Positions 1 through 12,451 are shown, numbered from the stretch's first letter. The stretch: 64,000 nucleotides of DNA from Rhizomucor pusillus (GCA_900175165.2 FWWN02000674.1:3628-67627), one strand, 5' to 3'. A program made the numbers and translations. The notes: generated from the letters alone by a model not told the origin.

Positions 1-6
1 TTTTAC

Positions 7-3000
7 CTTGGGGCAACTGGTTACAAACTTGAGAAAGGCTCTTTTCTCCTCGGAATTAAAATCTTGGACGATCTGCCACAATGCTCTTACAGTGGGATGC
101 TGATCAAAATACCCATTTTGGTATTCCGTGTGGCGTCTAAGATCGGCCACATCTGTGCACGAACGAATATTATCGGTGTTATCGCAAATACATAACAATG
201 GCAAGATGCTGATCCTTACCGAAATCGGTGTCTTCACCAGAAATTACCCTGTTGTTGACTTGTAAGTACTCTGCTGCTGGATCATGATTAGTATTACACA
301 CGGACCTTTGCAGCTCTGGAGGCGAAAACATCTTGATCCAGCTATCAGCAATGACGCTTTGGAATCCTCGGATGAATGCCTTCGTTTGATCTCGTGCTCT
401 TGCATTTAGCTTAAAATCCGCCATGCGATAAATGTAGTCGATTTTGCTTTCATTGGTCACGGGAATCGCCCTTCCAGCCTAGCTATCGTCAAACACAATG
501 TGCACAAATAGTCGTTCTGCTTTCTCTTACGTATTTCAGGTCATATGTCACGATCTTTCCAAACTCTTGTTCGTCCGACGCAAAGTATAACCCGAGATCT
601 CCGACGTCACCTACAAAGATGAAAAAGTTATTAATCATCCAACGTACGCATAAATATCTAAGAACTGGATCGCTCTACCTACCGTCATACTTTTTTAGGA
701 ATGTCAGGTTCCGCCAAACATCCTCGTCTAGCTCTCTCAATTCTTCCAAGAACACATTTCGTCCGAGCAACTTTGCAAGTACAAAGCTCGCAAACTGCAC
801 GTCCAGCAAGATACCTTCGTAAATAGCCTTGCCAATGACTTTGCCCACAAACTCAAATAGCAAAACGTGATGTTTGCCGTGAATGTGAGACGTCGGAGAG
901 GGGTAAAATAAACGGGAATGAGACGTTTCTGCGAATAGTCCAAAGGACGGCTTGAATATCTCGGATACCAACAAGGAAACGAAATCTGGCGGTGGCAATT
1001 TTGAGCCACGTTTTCTATGTTTATGAATATACTCCTTACATTACCTTTGAAAGGTCCTCCGTGATCAATACCGGCTTCCTCGACGCCTAACAGAGATGAT
1101 TACAGTTCAGGATCCCGCCGAGCAATGCGTAGCTATTTGCTTTGCTTATTACCTAACTCATTCACAAACTTGACTTGAATGTGCCCTTTCCATGCTAACG
1201 TCGGTAATCCACCAAGTCCGCGGTACCCATCCTCAAGAATATACTGGCGACGCACACGAATGATGCGGTGTGATTTATGCGCTGCTGCGAGGCTGTACTT
1301 GTCCAAGGCAACAAAATCGCGGAAAACCTTGAGTCTTGTTTCAAACGGGATAGTGTGCGGCATTAATTGCAAAATTCTCAGTGGAATTTGGTCTCCCTGG
1401 CGCAATTTCTCCAGGAACGACGTTGAGGAGGATGAGGAGAATGTGTTTGACAGATTAAATATCGAGAGGAAAGAGTTTTTGGCCTTAGGATCGGATACAA
1501 GTAGCCAATGACCTTCAGGACAAAACGGGTGACGGGTATCTAGGTCGTGTATCTGTAACAGGAGCCGCCGAGCAGCTTGGAATGACTGCGCTGCGGATGC
1601 GCTGTGCTGAATCAATGAAAAGTAAAACTTGTTTAAGAATCCTGCCAGTTTAACCAGATCGTCTGCACTGAATGGATTCTCCTTTTCGAAAATATCGGTA
1701 TCGTCCAAAGTTCTGTTTTCATGACATGTTATCAGGTAACCAACCGTCTCCTTTTTCCAACCTTATACTTACAGAAATGCAAGCGAACATGCTTCACAAA
1801 ACATTCGCAAAATCTTGACAAGTGGTTCTTTGTCAACGTCGCCGTCTTGTCGCTGGGCCGCGTTCAAATAGATTAACATATTGCCTTGCGGCCCAAAGAA
1901 ATTCATGACGCGCCATAGCTGCGATATGAGACGTGGAGTAAATGCAATCCGATGTAGTATTTCCTTTTTTTGACTGTCTAGCATTGCTGCCAGTTTTGAG
2001 TACATGGCAAAAATCGATTCAGTGTCCATAGACAGCTCGACCGTGTTAATAGTTGCACTGGCAGCAGCAATCGCGGTAGATTTTTCTTCTTGTTGCAGCT
2101 TCGTCCTATTCGCTGCTAACTTGAATGATCCTCCGCTCCATTTGCCCAAGTTTGGATCTTCAATAGGGTTTCTGTCAAAATTGATCACGTCAGCAAACGC
2201 AGTGTTCACAAATGCAAAGGACCACAAATATTCTAGTTGATTGACGAGCTTGGCAAAAATATCAGCATCTATCCTGTTTCCCCAGGATGCTCTTGACCAT
2301 TTGAAGAGCGGATGGTACTGGGAAAACTCGTGTGTTTGCTGGTTTGAAAATTGCTGCTGAGCGTAGTGGAGCAAGCTGTTAACGACTGCAGCTATCGACT
2401 GTGGCTCGCAATGTTCATGTCGAGAGAGCAAAGTCATCAAGCTACCAATCACAAAGAGGCAACCGTTGCCATCCAGGTTTTCCAGGATTTCGATATTCGG
2501 TTTCTTCAAGACATTCAAGACATTGTATGTTCGGCAGACTTTACATAGATGCTCTGCAAGCATATCATTGACTGCAGTTGTGATCAACGGTGTCGCAAGT
2601 ATGTTGAGGATAAAATATTCCAGAGCTTTCGTTTTTTCTTGTTCATTCACACTGAATTCTAGAGGAAACACGCAAAGCCGAGTCATCGTTGTCAACCAAA
2701 GCTGCCCGGCTTTCAAGGCTTTGGTATCTTCAGCGGACTTATATCGGGCCACTCTCTTTTCCAGTTTACATTGCATTTGTATGTGCGATGTTAGCGACTC
2801 CCGAACGCTGAATTCCAAAAGGGTGTGATGCAAGGCGCTCTGCGCAGTTTTCCGCAATAGCTCTTGATGGTTATCGAGAAGATGTTTTGCACTAAGAATT
2901 TGCTTGCATTGAAAAGTCTTGGGGTTAAGATATTGCAAAAGTGTGTTCAATTCCGGCCCGATATTGTTCATGTCTCGACTATCGCCTGTGTTGTCGCGGC

Positions 3001-3457
3001 AAACGCTCTTCAGGCATTTTCTAACGATCTGATGCAAGTAATCCAATGCGCGGTCTCGATAGCGGGCATCGATAAGCAACGAGTGATAGGTAAGCGTCGC
3101 TTCTGAGGTTGTTGTATCAATGCGAAATTTGGATCTCAAATACATGCATACTCCAGCCAGGTCACTATCCGTATCCTGTCCTCGGTTTCGAACAAGCAGA
3201 CAGTACCAGCCAACAATGTAAAGACAGTGTTCTATAGTAGGTGAACCCTGTGCCTGCTCCTGTCTCCACTGGGACCAGCACTGCTCGGTTGCTTTCCGTC
3301 GTCGAGCACGATTGAGCCACCATTTCTGCAAAACACTGGCTGCATTGTCACGTTTCCGATTCAACTCCTTTTCTTTGCGTTCTTCACTGCGTCGTTGTCG
3401 TTCAGCCCTGAGATTGTCCACGAAGGCATTCTTTTGCGGTTTTGTGGGGAAGTCCAT
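7..3457 (-). CDS. HUL5: HECT E3 ubiquitin ligase, HUL5/UBE3C type (3' end cut by window)
   Basis: Ubiquitin ligase of the HUL5/UBE3C class, which in other fungi extends ubiquitin chains on proteasome-bound and misfolded proteins. Seven exons on the minus strand: 3457-1773, 1712-1153, 1086-1045, 985-683, 610-531, 478-220 and 152-7; all phases close, giving 1025 visible codons. The start is the ATG at 3457, because the next residues form the charged helix and IQ-like segment (AASVLQKWWLNRARRRK, about residues 30-50) typical of UBE3C N-termini; an upstream in-frame ATG at 3553 would add an unconserved tail. The C-terminal half carries HECT landmarks: EAGIDHGGPFK, GKAIYEGILLDVQFA, YDGDVGDLGLYF, IPVTNES and FLKFVTSCPK. 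A splice donor follows at 6-5, so the last exon or exons, with the catalytic cysteine, lie outside the window. Divergent from GPI11, with 118 bp between the start codons. Confidence 0.93.
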
Positions 3458-3575
3458 GATGGGGCGAATAACCCCGCCTGCCCGCCTCAGACGAGAGGGC
3501 AATCTCCCCTTTCTTTCTTCCCAGCAGCAGCAACGTGTGGCTCTAAGCGGCAACCCGGATCAATAGCCGATCAGA
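3458..3575. promoter_or_regulatory. Compact bidirectional promoter between HUL5 and GPI11
   Basis: Only 118 bp separate the two divergent start codons, so both promoters and 5' leaders must overlap here (or, if the upstream ATG of HUL5 at 3553 were used, share about 20 bp). No clear TATA box is visible. This is inferred from gene positions only. Confidence 0.5.
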
Positions 3576-4455
3576 ATGGTGGCACCCTACTTTAGCAATT
3601 TGCTTACCGGCCTGATCAGCGTCACTCTGAACTATGCAGCCACCTTTTACCTTCCTTCTACGAAACTACTCAAAGATCCTCTCGAAACGCTAGCAACCGC
3701 CATACCCATTCTTCTTGTCGGCCACATAGTCCTCCTTGTATTTTCACTGCTGGTGATGAAACGCTGCAGCTTACGGCAAACACTTGTATGTTTCCTTCCT
3801 ATCGAGCATATACAGACATACTCAACAATCGGTTTAGATATCACTTGGATACGCGCTGTTGTTCACAGTTGTCAGCTCAGCAGTGCTCCATGGATTTATC
3901 GTGCTGTTTGGCGCATCCTTGTTAGAGTAAGCCTAGATTGAGACCAAATGCACGTGGACGGACATGCTTATATATCTGTTGTCACTGCAGTAAATTCAAC
4001 CACACTCTGGCTTTTGCAACGTACCTTGCTATCCTCACCGTAGTGCCATGCTTCACTGTCCTTGCACCTGCAGAACCCGCGATCTGGTCCAAAGTTTTCC
4101 TTCAGCACAGGTAAGGAATTCGTTCTCGTCATCGCTCCATACATTCAATTGATACAGGTATTCCTAGCCCGAACACAGCGACCGAAATATTCGCATACTC
4201 TCAGGCGATCTGTACATTATCCGGCGCGTGGATAGGCGCCATTGTTTTACCCCTTGATTGGGAGCGGGATTGGCAGGTACGATCTGTGATATCCATTTAA
4301 CACCGGGTTCTCTATCTCAGACTCTAAGTGTCAATCTGCAGGTCTGGCCTATTTCCTGCATTATCTCCACGTATCTGGGCAACGCAGTTGGCGTTATCGC
4401 GGCATTCGGCTGGTCGTCATTCAAGAGTATATTAGGAAAACGGAAGAGCGAATAA
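3576..4455 (+). CDS. GPI11: GPI ethanolamine-phosphate transferase subunit PIG-F/GPI11
   Basis: Multi-pass ER membrane protein that stabilises the transferases (PIG-O/GPI13 and GPI7 types) adding ethanolamine phosphate to GPI-anchor precursors. Five exons: 3576-3785, 3838-3926, 3991-4110, 4168-4276 and 4342-4455; phases close to give 213 residues, the normal size for the family. Several hydrophobic spans are visible, e.g. ETLATAIPILLVGHIVLLVF and GYALLFTVVSSAVLHGFIVL. The best signature is the family motif LPLDWERDWQ-VWPIS, split exactly by intron 4. For exon 4 the acceptor at 4167 was chosen: the earlier CAG at about 4157 would bring in a stop at once. Recognition rests on the LPLDW-x-WQxWP motif and topology. 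It works in the same pathway area as SEC53 at 10.8 kb, though the two are not neighbours. Confidence 0.85.
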
Positions 4456-4770
4456 CAAGATGGGACATGGTTCAAAATTTTGTTTCTTTCATTTGTTTTC
4501 TCTGCAGAGGGATTGGTGACTCACGGAGTGCTACTACTAAGTATATATATGCAAAAAGGAAAATGGGAAAATGGGAAAATGGGTATAAATGTAGACGTTA
4601 ACGATGGCGCCGTATGTCGGGTATAATAGCATAAGGGAGGGCAGGGGTGTGGGTTACGAAGGCATATAATGGTGGAAGCAAAACAATGGATACGCATACA
4701 CATGTATATATATAAATTTCTTGACTTGCAAGAATTTATATATATAAAGCTGGAAGGAGCTTATAATAGC

Positions 4771-5424
4771 TTAGGTTCCATAGATAGGAGAATGTCGGCA
4801 AGACGGTTTTTGATGCCTACGGAGACTATGTCTGCGAGAAAACCGTTTGTTGCAGTAAGGGCATCGATGCTTCGGCTTTTGGTGGATAGTCATGTGGCGA
4901 GGAAGATCTCGAGCGCGTTTAGGAACGTGACCGCAGATTGTGCAGAAAACATTGCTAGAGATATTACTATAACTGTCGACGCTTTCTGATGAATCGCTAT
5001 CAGAAGACGGCGCAGATGAACATGCCAAGGTTGGCGAGAGACCAGGTGTAGGTGCATTGTCGCTTAAAAAGACCGGCTCTACTGCGTCATAGACAGGAGG
5101 AGTCGCAGCTGATAGTGGTGCGCCCTCGGATAGAGCATCAGGAGCATCCAGTGCGCCGCCACCAAAATCTTGTTCCTGGTCTGTGATGGAAATAACGTCG
5201 TCGATTTCCATCACAGAGCTGTCGCTATCAGGCTGCCAGTCCACGTAGCGTTCAAACAATGTATTGTACTCGTTGTCTCCACCGTCATTATCATCCCAGC
5301 TTTTCGAAAGCTTGGTCATGGAAGTGTGGAAAGCCAAGTTATTGTCGTAATGAAAGGATCTGGAAATTGACAGTTAGTAAACGCAAAGCAACGCGTACGA
5401 CTGCAATATGTGATGATCTTCCAT
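4771..5424 (-). CDS. Small zinc-finger transcription factor (ZnF-A), C2H2 + C2HC fingers
   Basis: Probable DNA-binding regulator of 204 residues. Exon 1 (5424-5399) encodes only nine residues, MEDHHILQS; a 39-nt intron with a perfect TACTAAC branch site leads into exon 2 (5359-4771). The N-terminal two thirds is acidic and rich in Ser, Asp and Pro, as in activation domains. Two fingers lie at the C-terminus: the first has Cys148, Cys151, His164, His168; the second has Cys175, Cys178, His191 and then Cys196 instead of a final His. Linkers are basic (KRARDLPRH, RRHSLRRH). The neighbouring minus-strand gene at 8101-8829 has the same size, layout and unusual second finger, so the two are paralogues. 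Target genes cannot be told from sequence. Confidence 0.82.
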
Positions 5425-8100
5425 GATCCCGCTGTACGTACTGCATATCTTGATACTAAGGATCGATATCGAGTTTAATTTAGTAGAAAACGAAGGGCAT
5501 GGTGAGCAGGCGAAATTGCGACAAAATGCGGGGTATTTATACGGGTTGTTCGAGGAAATGGGGTCGTCAACGTCCCAAAAAGGCGGCAGTGACGCCTGCT
5601 ATATTTAGAGCGAGGTCAGATGGTGTGCTGATTAAACAACTTTATCCGCCTGATTCAATAAAAAAGCGTGTTAGTCTCCTTTGTTATTCGTGGTTGTGGA
5701 CTCTTATGTGCCACCCTCTTATGTGCCACCATACTTTGCAGTACTTTCCAAATATAGAAGTGTACCGAGGGGAAGAAGGGGTGTTGATGGTTCACCTCTG
5801 CCGGGTTTTCAAATTGAGGTGACATCAGATGTCATTCCGAGTCAAAAATAGCAAAACGTAGATTGACGTTTATGGTAAATCCAATGCAGAATTTCTCCGA
5901 CCTTCTGATAAGTATGATCCAGAATTCGCGCAAATAACAAATTTTTTTTGATACCTATACAACAAGGACTTAAAACATGCTTTAGACTAGGAGAGAAGGC
6001 GTGCCCTATGTAGATCTTTAACAATGACTCGATGCTTGGAGGCGCGTACAGTTTATTTATATTATAAGGGATTTGGTTTAATTCACCCATTCACATCCTA
6101 ATTGACGCGATAGTTCTAGAAGTCGATCAAACATTATTGTATTTACAATAATTGCATGAGTCGCGGGGCATTTCGGGCTCCCTTCCGCTGCAAACCAAGG
6201 GATTCTCCATGACCAGTAGCGTTAGAATCCTATGAATGAATGATCAGCACGGTACATAGTATGAACCAACGAGCGACTCTGGCACCAACATGGAATGAGG
6301 GCGGTGGGGGTGTTGGAGCCGAAAATAAGATTGACTCAGAGGAGAGTCCTTTCCAGAAATGATCAACAACGTCGTGCCGGTTTTATCCTGTCTTCCACAC
6401 ATGCCTGATTACTTTGTTGTGTATACGGCATGAATACTTTACAGATCCTGTCAACGCGAGTTCAGATCGAGCGAGGTAAATCATTGCTGGTAAAATGGGT
6501 TTATCCTGGAAGATGTCTTTCTCACCACACGCGAGAGCCCGCGTTGCGAGTATTAACAATCGCGGGGAGCAACTGCTACTCCGTGCCTCAAAATGAGGCT
6601 GTGCTTGATCGCGCACTGTTATATTGACTTCCCCGCTTCCCCATCCTGCAGATCTGTTTAGAAACTGGTGACCTTTGCGAAAATCAACTCGTCAAAGTCA
6701 TATAGAGAACCGTGTGAGGAACTAATATGAAGGAACTTGATAATTAAGTTCATGTCTATTTTCTTTTCTGAACATCTCCCCCAAATTGAAAGAGGATATC
6801 GAGATCCCCCACATGAATCATCAGTAGATAAGCCGACTGTATAGATCCCAGTCGGTTCCCCATATGCATCTGTGTGTTTGCGAGCTACGGAGCTCCCTTT
6901 TTTGCCTCCAATTACATCGCTGGAATAAACCTTTCGACAACTATGTATTTATCTTGCAGAATTTAAAACCAGTGCTTCGATTTATGATATTACATGATAA
7001 TGAAGAGAGACAGATAGTGAAGCAAGTGAATTGTAGCCAGTAACAGATGACGTAGTTTATGCAGATGGACCTTTCTGAAGTTGAATATGGCTACGCGCTT
7101 TAGATCTATAATATTACACTCAACAATCCAGTGTATACGACAGGACACACAGGATAATATCGTGGAAATTGTACAGTTACGAATATATCGTCCGCTACAA
7201 GATATGAACAATGCCCACGCAATAGACGCGTCCAGCACGCTACTTCTAGGTCACGCGAGAGTTTGATCGAAATCCAGACCCTGAGGAAGTAGCGGGATTT
7301 TCTCTTCGAATACATTGTGTAGCATGCCGAGCAAAAAATCAGCGGTGCATTGAGTTTCTTAAAGGTCACAATATGTTTTTCTACCAAACAATTGTATTCT
7401 AGATTTCTCGTGCTCCTTTTTACAGAAGAGGTCGATGCTCGATTCTAGATCTGGTGCCTTGTCAGGTTCCGCGGCGGTGAAGCAATGGATTCTAGGCCTT
7501 CAGGGACCATCGGCAAAAGACAGATTCTAGATCTTTAGGATCATATGCATGAGAGAGTTACGTGCGCGGAATTGTCCAGATCACTTTCAAAAGCTCGTAA
7601 CTCATTGTGGACGCTGCACTTGAAGATGGACATATCAGGAAAGGTGCTGGAACAATTCAGACATTTTCATCTCCTGGCCCCACAAAATTTCATTTAATAT
7701 GCTCATCATTGATAGCAAGTAAATACATACGAACAAGAAGAGTGGTCCATGGTAAGACAATTACAATTGCTAATTCGTTTATACAGACCGGCTGATAACG
7801 TACTGTTACAAAAAAGAGAAAAAAGAGCATACAATGGCAGAACGGGGGATATCAACCAGAGAACAAACTAAAAAGAACAAAAAGGAAGATGAACATAAGA
7901 ACTATGTAAGAGTCAAGGGTCACTACTATCTACAACTATCACAGCGAACGGGGTATATGTGGAAAAATAAAAACGGTGAAGAAAAAATTAGGTAGGAAAA
8001 GAACAAAGCATAGAAAGAAGAAGCTGTTGTGTGCCGTACATAGGAAATTGATTTGTTGTTGCTGTTGCCGCTATGCCAATCATATCGACTCTTATGTCTT
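5425..8100. other. Long intergenic region between the two zinc-finger genes
   Basis: 2.7 kb with no credible gene: the reading frames are short, lack family similarity and lack splice-linked partners. It should hold the promoter of ZnF-A (transcribed leftwards from 5424) and the 3' end of ZnF-B. Visible local structure: a perfect 15-bp tandem duplication at 5701-5730 and four copies of ATTCTAG between 7396 and 7532. Confidence 0.6.
5701..5730. repeat. Perfect 15-bp tandem duplication upstream of ZnF-A
   Basis: The 15-mer CTCTTATGTGCCACC occurs twice back to back, about 280 bp upstream of the ZnF-A start. It could be a duplicated protein-binding site or a simple replication slip; sequence alone does not decide. 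Confidence 0.75.
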
Positions 8101-8829
8101 TCAACGGTTGCAAGTCTTCTTCTGATGGCGCATCATCACATCGTACCGCGAGAAGCTCTTGCCGCATGTTGGACATCCATAGCGAGGCGAATCTTTAGCA
8201 TGTGTTTGTGCATGTCGTCTCAGGTCACGTTTGCGGGAAGCAACGTGATTGCAGTTTGGCCAAGGACACCTCCTTGGATTGTAGTCTGACCTGCTGCTGC
8301 TGCTCCTGGTGGTGGTTTGGCGCTTTGTGTCGAACACGAGAGGAACTAGATCGTAATCGGCGAAGAGGTCAAAACTTTGCGAGGTTTCTGTGGCCGTATC
8401 GATCGAAGGTGTTGTTGGAGAAAGCATCGAGTCGGATGTGATTGTGTATGGAGATACTGACATTGGCCGTATTACATAATCTCTCGTGTTTGGACTGGGT
8501 TGCGAAGATAACAAGGGACTGTGGCGTAACTGTAGATTTGAATGGGTTGATGATGTAGCACAGGCTGAAGTGTTGAAACAATAAAGTTTACATGTTGGCA
8601 TAGGCTCGTTGATCTTACGTTGGATCCATTGGTACGTTGAATGTACAGGTATATGGGCGAGTAAAAGTGTCGTAAAATATCCATTTCCTTGTTCGTCGTG
8701 ATCATGTTGGTAGTCAGAGACACTGTCATTTACACGTCGACTATACGTTGTGCTATGCAGGCGTAAGTGCACAGTCGTGGAGGGGCGGTCGTACACATTT
8801 CGTGTTCAGAAGATGACTTACCTTTCCAT
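8101..8829 (-). CDS. Small zinc-finger transcription factor (ZnF-B), C2H2 + C2HC fingers
   Basis: Probable DNA-binding regulator of 201 residues, paralogue of ZnF-A. Three exons: 8829-8822 (eight bases, coding M-E and part of S), 8752-8619 and 8564-8101. The first donor is GTAAGT and phases close. The second intron (54 nt) has no stop in frame, so a single long frame can be read through it, but the GTAAGA donor and the TTCAG acceptor argue for splicing. The N-terminal part is rich in Ser, Thr and Tyr. The fingers sit at the C-terminus: first C-x4-C-x12-H-x3-H (CPWPNCNH...), second C-x2-C-x12-H-x4-C (CPTCGKSFSRYDVMMRHQKKTC is split here as CPTCGKSF and MMRHQKKTC). The replaced last ligand is shared with ZnF-A. 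Function unknown beyond likely transcriptional control. Confidence 0.8.
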
Positions 8830-10770
8830 TCAGTCGTATTGTCTGCACGTCAAAGAGACGCGGGCAAAGTACAAGAAAAAATGGGGATGCGAGATCAAAA
8901 AGGGAGGGAAATTCCTTGGTGTTACAGTTTATATAGAGTTGCATACACCATTGTTAACGGCGGCGTGGATTCTTGGCAGCATGCGCAAAAAAAAAGAAGT
9001 GTTGAATGAACGTGCTACGGCCGACATCGGGAATGGTGGGTCCTCTCCCACCTCTCTCCTCCTGGCGACCGCACCTGCTGATGGGTGTCACAATCCCGAA
9101 AGCAAACAAGATATTTTCCGTTTCACTACTTGTCAGTTTGCATCTGCGCATGCAATCCTGAAACGTTTACCTCGACAATGTTTTCCTACTCAAGAATGGG
9201 ATAGGGTTACTCAGCCTCGCCATCGCCGCCACAAAACGCCACAGATTTTCTTATCGGACCCTACCGCTCTCTGGGATGGAAAATCAAAGCGCGAACGGAT
9301 TTACTTGCTTGCACATGCTTGCATCTCTATCCCTAATCCGCCTAATGTAATCTCGATCAAAAAGACGCGTCTTGTTTGTAAAATTAGAATATCTATACAG
9401 TAAGAGTCACGCGTAGTACCAACTTGCTACGCAGGGTTCCTAACCGGTTTGCACTCGGTAAGTTCCCCCTTTTAGGAAGGCGACATTTACGCTTTTTGCA
9501 CAAGTTCGGTTCCAGACCTGACCCCGATGGTAGCACAGGGTTAATGACGTGAGATGATATCCAGTTTTCGCTGGAGGGGGAGCATGCGCAGCATATATGT
9601 TTCCATACAAGTTTCGTATATTTTTAGGATGCTCATGTGTTTGTCCTGACACAATTTGCTTGGAACTACCATATAGTCAAGGTTCCCGGCAATTATCTTG
9701 TCTAAATGAACTAGAATGACTTGATGGATATAGATAGATAAAGGACTTGCTTTTGCTAGATACTAGTGGAAAGCAGCACCATACGTGTTCCATTTTAAGA
9801 TGCCTATTTAGCGGGGTAAGTGTTGGCGTTGTAAATGCCACCTACATACTGACTCACGGTGACATTGGTGATTTTAAGATCGCCAGGGAGCAATAATCCA
9901 CGATTTACATGATTTTACACAGCGCACAAGCTTCTTTGTCATCCCACAGAGCCTTAATACTTTGAAAATGATTACACAGAATTTCCAAGTTTAACCGCAC
10001 TGCCCATAAATGGTTCCTAATACTCCACCAGCTCTTCAGTTTTCGCAAGGAATATATATATGAAATCTCAAATTCAAGGATTTTCCACTCCATTTTGGGC
10101 AGTTCAAAAAATTAACATATAGTTTTAGCGAGCCAGAAAAGGAATATTTGCTGCTTTCACGATAATCGATTACATGTTTCAACGGAAGGTGTTATGTAAA
10201 GCAAAACTAGCAGATAGGGTCGTTAGAGATTTTTCAAGAGATTGACGAAATGTTAAACCGGCTACAACGACATCGATGAAGTGCGCATGATTTGTGTATG
10301 CCTTCTTCGTTACTTATATCTATACCAACAGCACCTGTTTTTTGATGACTGCAGAGGGATAGCTGTATGCATGTCGAGATCAAAGTAGATGCAGCAGACT
10401 AGTGGTCGTTTTTAGTGTTACATAAACAATTGATTCCGCGGGTTTAGGGGCAGAGAACATAACATATTCCGACGAGCTGTTATTGTTTAGTTTGTCGCTC
10501 TCTAAGTAACAATAATTACCAGTGCAGCAGCGAGCGAGTACAAGGAGCTTTAAAAGGTAACGGCTGCAAAGAATTTTGTACACGACTATTTTGGGTTGAA
10601 CCTTTGATTTCTTGCCACGTCGTAAGTTCTGCCACGTTGATCAATTTCAATGAATGGTAAGGCTTCAGACGGGTTAGCGAGCGGCGATCCTTGCATCGGA
10701 GTTGCTGATCTCTTTTTTAAGTCGGTCCTTGGGCAGCTTCGGATGTCGTCCCTTACTCTCAACCTACATC
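8830..10770. other. Intergenic region with no supported gene
   Basis: 1.9 kb between the divergent ZnF-B and SEC53 genes. It must contain both promoters. Frames here (including a 217-codon plus-strand frame that starts opposite ZnF-B) show no conserved motif and no sensible splice partners. I see no tRNA or 5S-like sequence. Confidence 0.6.
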
Positions 10771-11811
10771 ATGTCCCCCATCACTGATTTCTCGCAACGT
10801 TCCCAGCCTGACACAATTGTTCTCTTCGATGTTGACGGTACCTTGACTCCTGCTCGTCGCGTAAGTCCTTACAATGCTGCAATGTGATCGGATCCCGTAC
10901 TCACGTTGCCATTTGACAGACTGTATCACAAGAAATGCTCGATACTCTTGCTGAACTGCGCAAGAAGGTTGTTATTGGCTTTGTTGGTGGATCTGACTTG
11001 AACAAGCAGGTTGAACAATTGGGTGACAATGGTACGTAACGATTGAGATTTACGTGTATATTTTCCTCTTTTGATTTCTGACGCGGCTTGTTACTTGTCG
11101 TTTAGTCCTCCAGATCTTTGACTATTGCTTTGCTGAAAACGGCTTGACTGCTTACCGTCTTGGTGAGAAGATGGCTTCTCAGGTATGGATCCGAAAATAG
11201 AGAGAGAGAGGCTTTAGCGTACTACGTTGGATCAGAGATCGATTAACATTATCGATACGCAGAGCTTCATTGAATGGATTGGCGATGAGGAATACATCAA
11301 GCTTGTCAACTTTATCCTGCGCTACATTGCTGACATGGACTTGCCAAAGAAGAGGTACCTTCGAGTGATGACATTCCTGCAATTTGCCTAAAATGTACTT
11401 ATTGTGAAAACTTGCAGAGGTACCTTTGTTGAATTCCGTAACGGCATGATCAACGTGTCTCCCATCGGCCGCAACTGCTCCCGAGAAGAACGCAACGAGT
11501 TTGAAAAGTTCGATCTTGAGCGCGGTCTTCGCAAGAAGTTTGTCGAGGATTTGAAGGCTGCTTTCCCTCACCTTGCACTGACTTACTCTATTGGCGGTCA
11601 GATCTCATTTGATGTCTTCCCCACTGGTTGGGACAAGACTTACTGCTTGCGCCACGTAAAGAAGGAAGGTTTCAAGACCATCCACTTCTTTGGCGACAAG
11701 ACCTTTGAGGGAGGCAACGACTATGAAATTTATACCCACCCCGAAGTCACCGGCCACTCTGTAACCTGCCCCGAAGACACCATCCGCATCCTCAAGGAAC
11801 TCTTCCCTTGA
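10771..11811 (+). CDS. SEC53: Phosphomannomutase
   Basis: Cytosolic enzyme that converts mannose-6-phosphate to mannose-1-phosphate, the precursor of GDP-mannose used in N- and O-glycosylation and GPI anchors. Five exons: 10771-10860, 10920-11031, 11106-11182, 11263-11354 and 11418-11811; phases close to 254 residues, exactly the length of yeast Sec53. The HAD-type catalytic motif is DVDGTLT, with Asp20 and Asp22 as nucleophile and general acid/base. Other family motifs: [39 protein letters not shown] (substrate loop) and [14 protein letters not shown] (Mg-binding region). The start was set at the ATG at 10771 because it gives the standard length; an in-frame ATG at 10702 adds 23 unconserved residues. 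Very secure call. Confidence 0.97.
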
Positions 11812-11896
11812 CATGTCAAGTATTTATTAACTTCATCGTCCATGCTCGCAAACGCTTGTAACAATGGTTGATCCTGATTAAAGCTCTGTTTTTTTT

Positions 11897-11946
11897 NNNN
11901 NNNNNNNNNNNNNNNNNNNNNNNNNNNNNNNNNNNNNNNNNNNNNN
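11897..11946. other. Assembly gap (50 N)
   Basis: A run of exactly 50 N follows a T-rich stretch downstream of SEC53. The fixed length suggests a scaffold join of unknown true size, so the distance between SEC53 and the permease gene is not reliable. Confidence 0.98.
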
Positions 11947-12119
11947 TAAGCTTCTGCATCTCGACATAGCTGAAGAATGCAGAGACGTGGCTACTACATA
12001 CAAGATGCCTTTTTTGTTCATGTCGTGTGTCTAGAGCTGTTTTTCTCAATCATTGATCCGAGCATATCAATTGACATTCATTAGCGAGAGAATCATTGTT
12101 GCCACGTGACGAGGCTATA

Positions 12120-12451
12120 TTTTGATAAGCCATGTTTGCTCGTATTCAGAGAAAATCTGGCAAGAAAGGAAAACAACAAAGAGAGAGATAACGATTGTGA
12201 ATGCTGAGAACCGCCGTGGTTGATAACGATAAGCAGACTTTGTGATACATGGAACCATTGGAAAGTGGGGCCGAATGAGATTGGTCCCACAAAAAAATGT
12301 TGAAACCCGGGAATTGGCTATCGCAAAAAGCTCACGATAGCAGGAAAGGTCGCGCATCTCGATATATATATTTAAGATATCTTGTCCTTAGTCACCTTTC
12401 TTCTTTGTAGTCTCTTTTTTCCCTTCGATTACATACCTCTCCAGTTAAATT
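12120..12451 (+). promoter_or_regulatory. Promoter of the purine permease with clustered GATA sites
   Basis: The region upstream of the NCS2 permease has GATAAG at 12124-12129 and 12228-12233 and GATAAC at 12187-12192 and 12222-12227. A TATA-like run (GATATATATATTTAAG) lies near 12360-12376, about 80 bp before the ATG. GATAAG is the core bound by AreA/Nit2-type nitrogen regulators in fungi, which switch on purine uptake when nitrogen is poor. The sites are seen; the regulation is inferred. Confidence 0.5.

Noticed and set aside
8750..9403. 217-codon plus-strand frame overlapping ZnF-B exon 1
   Set aside because: Low-quality composition, no domain, and overlaps the start of a supported gene on the other strand.
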